Shown piece after piece: positions 37,047 to 47,578 of a stretch of 64,000 nucleotides of DNA (position 1 is the stretch's first letter; every line of letters starts with the position of its first letter). The position numbers were made by a program, and so were the translations under genes. The notes beneath the pieces are model-generated. The model was given only the letters and a program-made list of their open reading frames with translations. It did not search any database and was not told the DNA's origin. The stretch comes from Sclerodactyla briareus (Eukaryota > Echinodermata > Holothuroidea > Dendrochirotida > Sclerodactylidae): positions 1 to 64,000 of the forward strand of contig JAODTK010001699.1 in assembly GCA_026419785.1 (NCBI GenBank), written 5' to 3'.

Positions 37047-38165
37047 GATGCCATGTCCCTATTCACCAGAATCCCACACCAAGAAGGTATCCAGGCCTGT
37101 AGAGAATTCCTATCCAAACATCGAACATGCTTCCCACCTAATTTCAGCAAACGACACGGCCGAAATAATTGAGTTTCATCCTCAAGAATAACTAATTTGA
37201 GTTCAATGATAAATATTACTTGCAGGTGAATGGTACTGCCATGTGGACCAAGATGGCTCAGTGTTTCGCCAACATATTCATGGACAGAGTTGAACAAAAC
37301 ATTTTTCTTCCTTCCACCTACATCCCATTCACTATTACAGTATATTGACGACATCTTCTTTATCCGGCCCCATGACAGCGACACGCTTTGAGACATTTAA
37401 ATCACAAGTCAACAATTCCCACAATACATACAATCAATAATGCAATGCATCAAATCAAATTCACCCTCGCGTGGTCTGACTCGACAACCCCTCACCACCG
37501 ATATCTAATATGAGCCTACGAACAGCCACCAGTTTTTTTTTTTTTTTTAGCGCCCACCACACCAGTTCGAAGAAAATCTATTGTTTACGTGCCGTCTCGC
37601 GCAGTAATTTCATCAAGGCGGGCGATCCAGAAAAGCCCAGTACAATTCCTGCGAACGATCTACTATCATAACAAGGTTGCACAACCGAAGCATATACCCC
37701 TGGTTGTCGAGTTCAACCCTGTTTTACCACCCCTTCTAAGATCTATAGCAGCACTATCTAAGGCGCAAGATGGATCGTTTCTGTCAGGGCTGTTTAGTGT
37801 TCCGCCAAAATCATTAAGAAACTGCTTACGTCTTCAAAATCACTCTTGCCCGCAGGGTTAGATAGCGGCAACTTGCCCTCTCGCAAACCCCGCTGCAAAA
37901 TATACAGTTACAATACTACTGGTAACTGTGTTAACATCCCTGTCATGAAGGACCATTTGTAGCCCCCCCCCCCCCCAGCCCTCCTTGTGATACCCGTAAT
38001 GTCGTTCATTTGTTCCACTGCACTGCATGTCGTGACGGACAGTATGTCGGTAAAAGCGTTACAACTTTTAGGTCACGTTAATAACCATACACCATCGACA
38101 CGGACAACTCAACAGGCTACCCACCCCGGTCGAACCATTCGATACAGAATCTAAAATGTACTTAA
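37047..38165 (+). mobile_element. Penelope-like element relic with GIY-YIG endonuclease part
   Basis: Plus-strand motifs in the order expected for Penelope-like elements: DAMSLFTRIPHQEGIQ at 37047 (RT motif A region, 'D..SLYTNIPH.EGI'); YLQVNGTAMWTKMA from 37217 ('F.Q..GTAMGTKMAP'); FANIFMDRVE; the catalytic YIDD at 37341-37352; a QPLTTDI stretch like '.FLDT.I'; KHIPLVVEFNPVLPPL (about 37690-37740), like the 'R.PLV..Y.P.LP' segment; then NVVHLFHCTAC (from 37998) and QYVGKSVTTFRSR (from 38040), which fits the GIY-YIG endonuclease 'YLI.C..CGKQYVGET...LR.R', followed by NHSIQNLKCT in another frame. Frameshifts, stops, an 18-T run (about 37530) and a C run (about 37962) show it is dead. The 5' part is missing. 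Confidence 0.85.
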
Positions 38166-40288
38166 TTAATTCGCCTCCCTCGTATTTTGCATCCGAAGAA
38201 ATTAGGAAATGCACTAAACTGAGCCTAATCCTCAAAATTAGGTCACACGTCGTGGCCTCAATAGACTGGGGCCAAGATATTATATAGCGAATGAATGTAC
38301 ATGCTGCTACCTAATAATCCTAGGTAACATTGAAACATTTGGAACCATGTCGACCAAGTAATAATACCATCAGATCAAAATACTATCCACATATGTGAAA
38401 TCACCCTCGGTTGTTGTATTTTCGCTATGATCGAACGGAGCGAGCTATTACTTTCAGAGCTGTTGGGAGAACAGTATAGACAACGCCATATTTAGAGTAT
38501 TACCTGACGAGTTAGACGAAAGTCCTCACCACACCGGTCTGACGGAACTACTACTTGTTTTCGGCCTTTAATCACTATTCAAGTCAGACCTTAAATCCAA
38601 CGAAAAGCCGCCGCAATGACACGAAGAGTACCATGCCGATCCTGTCTATAGACAGCGTAATCTGGAGTCTAAACTCCTGTTATGGAAATCAAGACTATGT
38701 GATCCCAACTAGATCAGGATTACGCGCCTGGCATATAATCCGAAGCTCTTTGAAATTGTTTCTATAATACCCTAATACGTACTTTGAACAAAAGAGTGAG
38801 AGGAAGATAATTCGCTAATAGTAATTTGTCGGTCTTTTGATTGCGTTTCAACATCCTCAAATTATACGCGAAAATATGCGTCCTGTTACTGAGACAGTCG
38901 GTAGCTGGGACCACACCTGGGAAACCTGACCACGAAAACGATCATTAAAAGATAGCAATTAACTTCCGTGTCTTCTCTCACGTTCGAACCGTCTAACCGT
39001 TCCCGAAAATAAATAAAAATAAAATAAAAATAAAAATCTCTACGGTCATCAGTTATTCCGCGCATGTGACTCGCTAGTGACCTCAGGAGTATACTCTGCC
39101 TCTTAAAGTGACAGGGGCTATTTTCTCGCTACTTTTTAAAGCCTAATTTTGCATAACACACGCAAGTATCGTGTATATAACAAGTGTTGTGCTATGTTAA
39201 ACTTCATTGATAGGGTAATAGGTGCATGGGCGTCTGCCCTGGGGGACGGGGGAGACGTGTCCACCCACATTTTGAGGATGTTCCCATTGATTTTCATTAT
39301 CCACACAGTAGTATTTTTGGCGGCGGGGTCATGCCCCCCCCCCCCTCCACTTTGGCCATGTCCCTCTCACTTCCGAAGAGGAATTGACGCCTGTGTATCT
39401 AGGTGTCTTCATTACGCATCGGGAGTAATATCATAACATCCCAACACAACAGCCCATATGTTTCTAATCAATCCTTTTTGTTTGGAGGGTAAACATTACC
39501 TGGCTGCATATCATTATGTGCCACTGGCTTGTACCGGTATCGGTCCTTGAACTAGAAGTATTCGACTAAGGTACAAACTACTGCTCCGAGGGCAATCCCC
39601 TTCGCCCAGCTTCTAATTTCAATCTCTGTATAACAAGACAATAATCACTAACCAGTGTGAACGAACAGTATCTAGTAGACTAGCTATTGTGTGTTGCTAA
39701 CATAAATTGAGTGCCTGGTTCCCACAAATACCGTCAGATGGCATCGACCCAAAATACGCCGCGCCTATTCAGTGATCTTGTACATTGGTTGAAAAGGTTT
39801 ATGAAACCCCATGAGAAACGTGCGACTATGTCGGAATATCTGGGTTAAGATCATGTTGTTAGCATCCGGCGGCCGATGACGTCAATCGGATCTGATTAAG
39901 TTCGATGGGTACGTCGGAACATTCTTCACACAATGGCAGATTTCGGAGACATGCTGGCCATGTTTATAACAAGGAATACACTGTCGAAGGAGATGAAAGC
40001 CCAATGTTATAGGATCCTATAGAGCTAGCCCGGACGAGATTTTATGTCTTTTAACATCGAAATAAAGGAAGTGCACCGGTTCAAAGACAGTTCTTCCGGT
40101 AACAAAATCATGGATTTATCTGTCGTGTCGGATCCTACCCACGCAACGTACACAACTGCTCGATGCCTCTTTGTGACGCGAGAACATACAGATGAATCCA
40201 ACTTAATGCGGGCGCTACCATATCAGAAACTTGGAGGAGGCGGGTCTGATGAGTTCCATTCACTGCACGAATTATGTCAATATTGCGT
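38166..40288. other. Unassigned non-coding DNA
   Basis: Contains an (AAAAT)n patch at about 38999-39038 and a C run of 11 near 39332-39343. Open frames stay under 100 codons. Nothing else could be assigned. Confidence 0.5.
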
Positions 40289-40290
40289 GA

Positions 40291-40429
40291 CGGACAATTC
40301 CCACCCGGAGTATTTCCACCCGGACAATTCCCCCCCCCCCAACGGAATGTTTTTTATGGTCAGAATTAGGGTTCGGGTCTAAAGTTAGAGTCACGTTTGG
40401 TGGGAATTGTCCGGTTTGAAATTGTCCGG
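40291..40429. repeat. Inverted array of CCGGACAATTCC(C)ACC units
   Basis: CGGACAATTCCCACC (40291-40305) and a related CCCGGACAATTCCCC (40319-40333) face GGTGGGAATTGTCCG (40399-40413) and AAATTGTCCGG (40419-40429). The first and third are a perfect 15-bp inverted repeat. Between them is a C run and TTAGGGTTCGGGTC. The pattern looks like two short opposed runs of one simple repeat. Confidence 0.8.
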
Positions 40430-41400
40430 CCTACGTGAGTTGTCCCGTCAACCCATATTGTGATACATGCTGCGAGGTGTCTCCTCCTCTTGCCCCGTGA
40501 GAGGATCCACTTCGGATATGTAGAAGACCATCACTAGTATAAACTGTTCAACAAGCCAACGCTCATCATGTCCTCGACATATGTCCTATGCAACTACACA
40601 CACTTTATGAATATCGATTTGAAAGAGCTGACGTGAAGAGTGGACTAGGCTAACCAATATTCGAAAACATCGTCACTTGTGACCTGAGCCAACGAGGAAG
40701 CAGAAGCATTCTCGCCCACCAAAAAATTGGTTAGGACAAACTCGTTCCCACACTGTCCATGTGATTTTTAACAGTAGCTTAGTCGGATTTTTTTCAGCAC
40801 AGACACCTGATTAACTGCCCTCTGATCGGTGCAAACTTCTCCCACTCCATATTTGACTATACAACTTGAAATTCCTCAAACGGGAACCTTGGGAACACAT
40901 GCCTGTTTTTTTTTTCCTTACATGGAGGCACATGCCTTGGCCGATTTCCCGGAACAACGTCACCTCGTGAATGACCTGATAAAGCTACGGATCATAATGA
41001 TACAAATCGAATTCTATCGCCTCCTCCAATGTAGTCACTCTACGAGGCTGACGACAGGTACAGCAGAGCCGTTCACAGTTCACTATCTACACAGTCGAAC
41101 GTCGGACGGAGAGGGCGCATGTCCCCAAATATTTGGAAAATCACCTAAATAACTTTGCTATTTTGGTTAATTCTTGGCGAGGTTAGAGGAATCAATGTGC
41201 AGACATGACGGTGTGTGTGCACGTGGGTGCGTACTAAGGGTTTACAACCGATGGCATCAAGCATGCGAACATATGCCATCGGGCGTCAGACAATCCGACA
41301 TCGGTTAGGGTCCAGGGAAAGGAAAATGTCATCGGTTGTGTGGGGAACAGTGCATGTGTGCATATATGTGTATGTATGTGTATATGTAACGCTAGACTTG
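40430..41400. other. Unassigned non-coding DNA
   Basis: One 107-codon plus frame (40829-41152) shows no domain. GT/AT-rich microsatellite-like sequence lies at about 41350-41390. Nothing further could be assigned. Confidence 0.5.
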
Positions 41401-41960
41401 TGAACACGCTAACTCGACCCCACTGAGATTAATCGATTTCATACTTGGTATGTGGGTTCCCCATATTGAGAACATCATCTGTTGTTTCGCGGTCAAGTCA
41501 GAGTTCGTCTAGGGTCAACAGAGGTCGAAGTCTGAAAATTTGGTGAACACGTCAAGTCCAAAATGTTCAGTTCGATCAGGCTGAAATTCGATCTGCATCT
41601 ATCCTATGGGGAGAACAAGAACCCTGTTTGTTTTTGGTGTGAATCGGGTGTGAAAATTGATATTTCCCGCAATTTCCGGCCTTTGAACACGGTAACCAGA
41701 CTCCCACCAAGATGATCAAGCTCGTACTCGGTATGTGATTTCCCCATAATGAATACCACGACCCTTTTTGTTTGGGGCTCAAGCCAAAGTTCATCTAAGA
41801 TAAACAGAGGTCAAAGCCTGGAGACCACGTGAACATGATAAGTCTATAATGTTTGGTTCGTTCAACTGAGAACTCTATCTCATGCTATGAACTTTCTTAC
41901 GAGTACAAGACCCCTGATGTTGTTGGTGTAGATTTTGGGTCGTTTTAGCAATCTAATAGC
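41401..41960 (+). repeat. Four-copy tandem array, about 142-bp unit
   Basis: Copies begin with TGAACAC(G/A) at 41401, 41544, 41684 and with TGAACAT at 41830, spacings of 143, 140 and 146. Copies 1 and 3 resemble each other more than copies 2 and 4 (for example CTTGGTATGTGGGTTCCCCAT versus CTCGGTATGTGATTTCCCCAT), so the array grew by duplicating a 283-bp dimer. All copies share an internal TTTG(T/G)TTT.GG.GT-like stretch and an (A/G)GGTC(A/G)AAG end. It codes for nothing recognisable. Confidence 0.8.
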
Positions 41961-43470
41961 GGAACATGTTGCTTCCGCAACATTGACCTCCTAAATAAAT
42001 GAAACCAACTGCAAGCTTAACGTACAGATGTTTATTATGGTGATTCACATTTTCCATGGGCCGGACTAAAACTTCTCGTTAGTCCATTAAGGGACTTATG
42101 AAGTATATAACCTTGGGGTAGAATCTATTCCGAAAAGATTTAAGGGGGAGAGGAGTGGGACCTATGTCAGTTTTCAGTTGGATACGACTGTGAGGTAGAT
42201 TCTTTTGAAGCGGTTTTAAAATCATGTTAGGCAAGAATAGTCAAGTTAACCCTCGTATTTATATTTTGAATGGGACTCTCCATCGGGACATATGTTAGCC
42301 TATTTAACATGCCGAGAGTTGAATTGTAGAATAAAATTCACTTGACTTATGACAAAAGTTTAGTTCCAGTACTGAACACCGCTGGAGTCACACAAGTATG
42401 TCTCCGGGCAAACTCTCGGGAGAACTCTCGGGAGAAATGGGTGATCAATAAAACGCTTTGGAAAGGTTCCAACTGGATGCGTTTTAGTCGACTGTTTGTG
42501 ATATAGGTATTACGTAAGTCGCCTTCAATGAAGGTACCCTGACTGGTTGACGAGTCGTTTGACACCATCACATTCATCCTAACAGAGTAACAGTCCCTAG
42601 ATACTGCTTGATAGTTAAGCCACGCCCACTGCCAGCAACCGATTTTGTATACCAAATTATAGTATACCTGGGTAAGTCCCGGACCCTGTAACAGCGGACA
42701 CGTTTTCGATCGAACTTACCGTTAGCACACAATAATAGAACAGTTTTTTTCGCGAAACGAATCAGGTAGAATTATCTCTTTAAAAAAGCGAAAATGGGCC
42801 GATTATACGAGTGAGTATTACACACATGGCCGAATGAGGGATTCAGACTCGCTTTTTGACAGTGACCTTCATCGTAGGATTTGTTGTTTCAGTTTCCTAG
42901 CGCTGTGTCGTATGTACTGCCCCCATATAAAAAAAGAAAATTTTGCATACATTAGTTACGTACTTCATTAGTATTCCCCCCCCCGCTTTCTATCCAGGTT
43001 CTAGAATTGGATGTCATCGACGGGACGGCCTGGGAATCTTGAAATCCACCTTGAATTCATCATTTTTAAAGCGATCGATCTAAATATGCTTTTACACACC
43101 CTACTTAACTATTTGAGTGCGTTTCATCTGTATTTTGCGATTCGAAATCCTAGAAAAATTGGACGATACCCCTTAAGTTTCGCCGTCACTGCCGGGACCA
43201 AATTACAACTTCCTTGACATCATAGCCCAGTCTCCATGCAAAATTATTCATCACTAACAGTCGACTAAAACGCACCCCTGTGTGACTGAAAGTTGCAAAC
43301 AATTACAATATGTATGGCTTATATAGCTCAGTAACATTCTCAGGCTTAGAGCGTTATGTGATCCAATGTATATTACTAGGCATAATTCGATATTTCACGG
43401 AAATATTTGGGATGTGATGGGCCTATATAGATTTTATCACCCTCCATTCGGGCACAATTAGGCATGCACG
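41961..43470. other. Unassigned non-coding DNA
   Basis: No feature with support except a short exact duplication, GGGAGAACTCTCGGGAGAA, near 42418-42436, and a C run near 42977-42984. The minus frame at 42347-42655 (102 codons) has no recognised domain. Confidence 0.5.
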
Positions 43471-43472
43471 TA

Positions 43473-43793
43473 CCCAGCCTACACAAAAACATTGTTAAAA
43501 CGGTATGAGAATGTTCCGCCTAATGTTTCAATAACAATATCTTGTGGTATATCACGAATAGAATATTGCGAAAGTATTTTTGTAACATAGAAATTACACG
43601 TGTAATAACTATGGTCCAAAAATATTTTCGCAACATTCTAATACTTTATGACGATAGTATACTTTATTAAAAGGTTGAAAGCATGTAACGTCCATCGAAA
43701 ACGTCATTGAAGTGTTTTATTAACACTACATTTAGGTAATAGAAAAATTTCAAGGATGTTAAAATGTTATGACGACGTTTCGTGTTTGCTGGG
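43473..43793. mobile_element. TA-flanked MITE, 321 bp, CCCAGC ends
   Basis: The left end reads CCCAGCCTACACAAAAAC and the right end, on the opposite strand, CCCAGCAAACACGAAACG. Both ends are flanked by TA (43471-43472 and 43794-43795), giving a TA target duplication. The interior consists of weakly repeated AACATT/AATGTT and ACGTT words, giving an internal degenerate repeat. MITEs with a 'TACCCAGCAAACAC(A)AAACGTT' end are widespread in invertebrates to my knowledge. No coding capacity. Confidence 0.8.
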
Positions 43794-43795
43794 TA

Positions 43796-44828
43796 GAACT
43801 TGCCCTGATATTTTCGTCCTCACGACACTAGATATGAAATTGGGGCACATGCAGTCTACCTGTCAAAATCAGTAGTTCCGGGGTCGGCGGGACAAACTTA
43901 GGCAGTTGGAAAACAAAAAGACTGGCATCTAGAGGTTCCTATCAGTTTGACAAAAAAGCAGAGTCTCACTTACCAATTGATGAAATTTATATGTATATAC
44001 CCTTATACGTCCGCAGTAACATCATCAGTCAACAACGTTTACAAATCACGACCATTTGTCTTCGATTACGATCATACAATACAATACAGTATTTTCACGA
44101 ATTGCGTAATGTCGATGGTCCTGTGAGTTTGTACTTTCCATTAACTTCTGAAAGTCCCCGTATGATCAAGGCCACAGCATTGAGGCTGTACTAAAATCCA
44201 AAGCCCTCGCTAGGCTAAACGAGGATTCCTTTTTTTGCAAGATGGAAGACTATAAATGGAGGCAAACCATCGATAAGTAGGCGGAATGAGACACATGCAC
44301 CGATGCGTATCATCGCGAATAAATTCTATGGAATATCTCCATTAAAAAGCTAAGCAAACTCTCTAAAAAATGTAAGGGCTGTGCTGCATTATTATGTCTT
44401 TTAACATAAACTTACGTGTTTTCTCTTCTCAAACGAACGTTCGTTTTCGTAAATATATGATTTCCAAATCCAGCCCGGAAACGCATGCGCATCCATGGAA
44501 CCCAGCCTACTCGATCAAGGCAAGCTATACTATTATTGGCATACTCAACTGTACGTTCGTATCACGCACCAGCCCATAGGCTACTGAACATATTGCGAGT
44601 GGTGCTGGTGCCGCTTGATCTGGCCAATCGTACATGTAACGGTGGCATGCAATGTTTTCTATAGCGCTATTGTTTTGTGTGAAATGTTTGGCAATGTGTT
44701 TACATTCTGAGTTCTGACATCGTTCGTTATTGAGCAGTTTTGGGAGAAATTACATGATCGAACGGAGAAAGTTGTTCTCCTGTTATTTTCCGCATTTTCT
44801 CGGGAAATGATTGGATGATGGGAATGGG
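43796..44828. other. Unassigned non-coding DNA
   Basis: No element or exon could be supported. The open frames here are under 70 codons. Confidence 0.5.
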
Positions 44829-44991
44829 AATAATGAACGGATTCTCGGACCTCTTTTTCGGATCAGAACCGGTTTGACGTCATAATAGGAGGCAAAATCC
44901 CTCAGCTACGCATCAGAATTTTCTAACCTCCTATTATGACGTCATCCCGTTTCGATTCTGCAAACGGATGTTCTCGTATTTGTTCATTATT
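44829..44991. mobile_element. Palindromic foldback/MITE-like element with CRE-like core
   Basis: An 18-bp perfect inverted repeat, TGACGTCATAATAGGAGG (44875-44892) and its complement at 44927-44944, is centred at about 44909. Imperfect complementarity continues outward to AATAATGAAC (44829-44838) and GTTCATTATT (44982-44991), so the arms are about 65 bp. Each arm carries the full palindrome TGACGTCA, the binding site of CREB/ATF-type bZIP factors. No target-site duplication was identified. Ends and superfamily are uncertain. Confidence 0.7.
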
Positions 44992-45441
44992 GCCTAATTC
45001 ATAATGAAATACCTGATCTTGTTCGGCTAGAAATACACTGTATTGTTTAGTGTGACCAGCCCTCAACCTATTGAGTTCTGGGTAAGCCCGAGGTCAGAGC
45101 ACTACGCACGAGGGGCAAGATTTGTTTCAAGGGGAGCCAACAAATGGGAGACTGCAGTATGTGAGCGGACCACCAAGTGGTCCGGGCCACAATATTTGTT
45201 GGGGCGGCGCCCCCCCCCCCATGAATACGGGCCTGACGCCGAGTTCTGTTTAGGAGGACAGAGGTACGTCGCTGCCGCGAGTGCTAAGGGTCTTCCCTCG
45301 GACCTCATCCCCTTATAATGGGCAATCACTTTAGGTTAAATTCCACACACACCTTACCCTTCTCTCCTGGTCTAGTGTAGAGTGTTGTGTAGATTGATAC
45401 CAAATACTAACAATGAGAAGTTTTAGCATACAATTCAAGTA
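44992..45441. other. Unassigned spacer with small hairpin
   Basis: Contains a perfect 8-bp stem with 3-nt loop, CGGACCAC-CAA-GTGGTCCG at 45166-45184, and a G/C-rich GGGGCGGCGCCCCCC stretch near 45201-45220. The 91-codon plus frame across it is low complexity and not convincing. Confidence 0.5.
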
Positions 45442-45598
45442 TTGGGCAAGTATTATTATCGACAACCTCAAAAGTTGGGTGAAACCAAATTGATCATTCA
45501 ATAGGCAAATTTCGTGTTAGGCCCTGTCTATCATTGGAATGGTTGATAATAATTGGTCAATTTTTGCCCAACTTTTGAGGTTGCTGACCATTGCCCAA
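45442..45598. mobile_element. Short inverted-repeat element, 157 bp
   Basis: TTGGGCAA (45442-45449) pairs with TTGCCCAA (45591-45598), and CAACCTCAAAAGTTGGG (45463-45479) pairs perfectly with CCCAACTTTTGAGGTTG (45567-45583). The arms share a centre near 45523. Inner sequence (AAATTGATCATT versus AATTGGTCAATTT) is partly complementary. No target duplication is evident. It is probably a MITE or foldback relic. Confidence 0.65.
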
Positions 45599-46133
45599 CG
45601 TTTAACGTATATGGGTATGGGTACGGGTATTACGTGATTGATCAGGATTGTCCACTATTTTCGGAATGGTCACGATGTTGTGATTCGTGAGCGCATACTG
45701 TTACGCAAATTGTGACCAATCATCACTATTGAATGTTTTTTTTCCGGTAATTTCGAATATGAATGCTGGAACACGAACAGTTTCCAAGAGTATTCATGGT
45801 TAACAAGGACATGGAAATCCTTCCCACAGCTCCAATTTGTGTTTGGTTGCACCTATTGTCTAACGTCAAACAATTTCACAGAAAAACCTCATACTAGGCC
45901 AAGTCAAGGATTACAGTATAAACAATCTTGAATCGTTGACGATGTTCTGAACAGCTGAAAGCATAATTGCTATGCAGATTCAGCCCATCACCATTGAGAG
46001 CTTCATATATGAATATGACTTCAAGTATATATTTATGAGTGTCAAAGGCTCCTAATGATTACGATAACATAAAATTCATTCAAAAGTATTACTTGCTTCC
46101 TTTGTTGTGCAATTTATCTTCTTCTTTTTCCAG
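45599..46133. other. Unassigned non-coding DNA
   Basis: No feature apart from a pyrimidine-rich tract at 46117-46133 (TTCTTCTTTTTCCAG) that could serve as a 3' splice site for the candidate exon that follows. Confidence 0.45.
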
Positions 46134-46371
46134 GTACTTTTCATTCACAAACATGCCATAACCATGGACTTCATGATGGGGTACCGATGGGTGTTGAGAG
46201 TCCAAGCTAAGTTTTTCACTCCGGAGGTGTCACGTAACACACGCTCCCCTAAGATTAGGCAAACATTACAAAAATGGTACACTTCAGAGGAGGAACCAAT
46301 ATTTGAACTATTTTCAGAGATATTGTCGATTACAATGGCAAATGATCTCATATTGGGCAACAACGTCAAAG
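46134..46371 (+). CDS. Candidate internal exon of an unidentified protein
   Basis: A 238-nt open stretch is bounded by a polypyrimidine tract plus AG (ending 46133) and by a good donor, AAAG/GTAACA (intron from 46372). Within it one frame stays open for 79 codons and leaves one extra base, giving a phase 0 to phase 1 exon. The protein is of mixed composition without repeats (it contains MDFMMGYRWVLRVQAKFF and later SEEEPIFELFSEILS). I recognise no family. The frame is open a little further on both sides (46107-46385), and a 119-codon minus frame overlaps it, so chance is a real possibility. No neighbouring exon was found. Confidence 0.25.
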
Positions 46372-47149
46372 GTAACAAAACATAGGTTTTCATCCCTTGT
46401 AATGATGTGAAATTATCACGAATAACAACTCTTTGAAAAAACACATTTTGGCCATATGTTGAACTTTTTTTTTTTTCATTATTCTGAAGCAAGAAGCAAG
46501 GCACCGATATTACCTGAAATATAATTTTTTCCGTAAAAAAAAACTAACATTTGTTTCTTTCTTTTCAACCCCCCAAAAAAGATTTGGTTCGAAAGACACA
46601 CCTTCATATTTGCCTTGATTTTGTGTAGAAATTATAGTATGAATTCCGGGGAAAAAGCTTTTTGGATTCTCAGTTCTTGGATTCCAGTCATTTCCACAAT
46701 TTCTTAAGGTATCTGAAAACATCAAGTTGCAATTCAGGAGGCACAATGCACATGGTATATGGGTGAACAAATAGATACACAATTCCACAGAAATGCCGAT
46801 ACGATCTTGTTTAAATTTAATCTGGCCAGCGATCGAAACACGTCAAAGAATTGTACTAGCAACATTATGGCTGCTCTCTGAGAAAGAAAAAAAAAAGATG
46901 TGAGAATTGTTTCTTTCTCAAGTTTGTATGCTACTTTACACATTGAGAGTGCCCGTAATATGGAACAGTTCTCCTCTGAATTTTGGGCTATCTGTACAGT
47001 TCATGATCAGTCATCCGCTGCCTCATCCTTGCAACAACCACCCTTCATCCTCTATCATTTCTGGCCCTAGTTCATCTGTACCCGGTTCTATGGGGGGAGG
47101 GGGGGGGGGGGAAGCTGTATTTGTACAGAGATAGACTATTCGTAGATTA
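46372..47149. other. Unassigned non-coding DNA
   Basis: Includes T and A runs and a G-rich tract near 47093-47111 (GGGGGG A followed by about 12 G). No exon or element is supported. Confidence 0.5.
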
Positions 47150-47153
47150 TTAA

Positions 47154-47574
47154 AGGGCAAGTCCAGCCAAGGAATATTAAATGTCATATGAATTGTGCAT
47201 TGAAAATATCAATCGAACTTGTTTCATGTCCTAGCATGTTTTGTTATAACGTTGACGAATTTTTCAAGACTCAGTATTAATCACTGCTAGTTTTGGCAAT
47301 TTTGCAAATTGGCAACATTTGATGACGTCATATCTACCAATTTTAAAGAAAAACGTTTTAAAAAATATGTTTAAACTTTTCCTTTTTGTTGTAGATATGA
47401 CATCCAAAAAGGTTGCCAGTTTGCCAAGATCACTAATTATATGGAATTTGAGGAAGCCATTTCTCACCGAACCCTGATGCACAAACGTGGACCCAAGTGG
47501 ATTTTAATGATTTGGTTATTCTCTTTGACATATCACAAAAAACCACCAAGAGTATTATCTGGCTGCTTTGGCCT
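47154..47574. mobile_element. TTAA-flanked foldback MITE, 421 bp (piggyBac-type target)
   Basis: TTAA precedes AGGGCAAGTCCAGCC (left end 47154) and follows GGCTGCTTTGGCCT (right end 47574), the complement of a similar end. TTAA is the target duplication of piggyBac transposons. The interior is symmetric about 47364: GGCAACATTTGATGACGTCA with TATCTAC (left) pairs with GTAGATATGACATCCAAAAA and GGTTGCC (right, 47391-47417), and adjoining AAAG/CTTT-rich sequence pairs too. Outer parts of the arms have diverged. No transposase frame is present. The end sequence AGGGCAAGTCCA resembles abundant MITEs I know from echinoderm genomes. Confidence 0.65.
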
Positions 47575-47578
47575 TTAA

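Noticed and set aside
40236..40265. Hammerhead ribozyme suggested by CTGATGAG...CACGAA
   Set aside because: Stem II does not pair and GAAA is absent.
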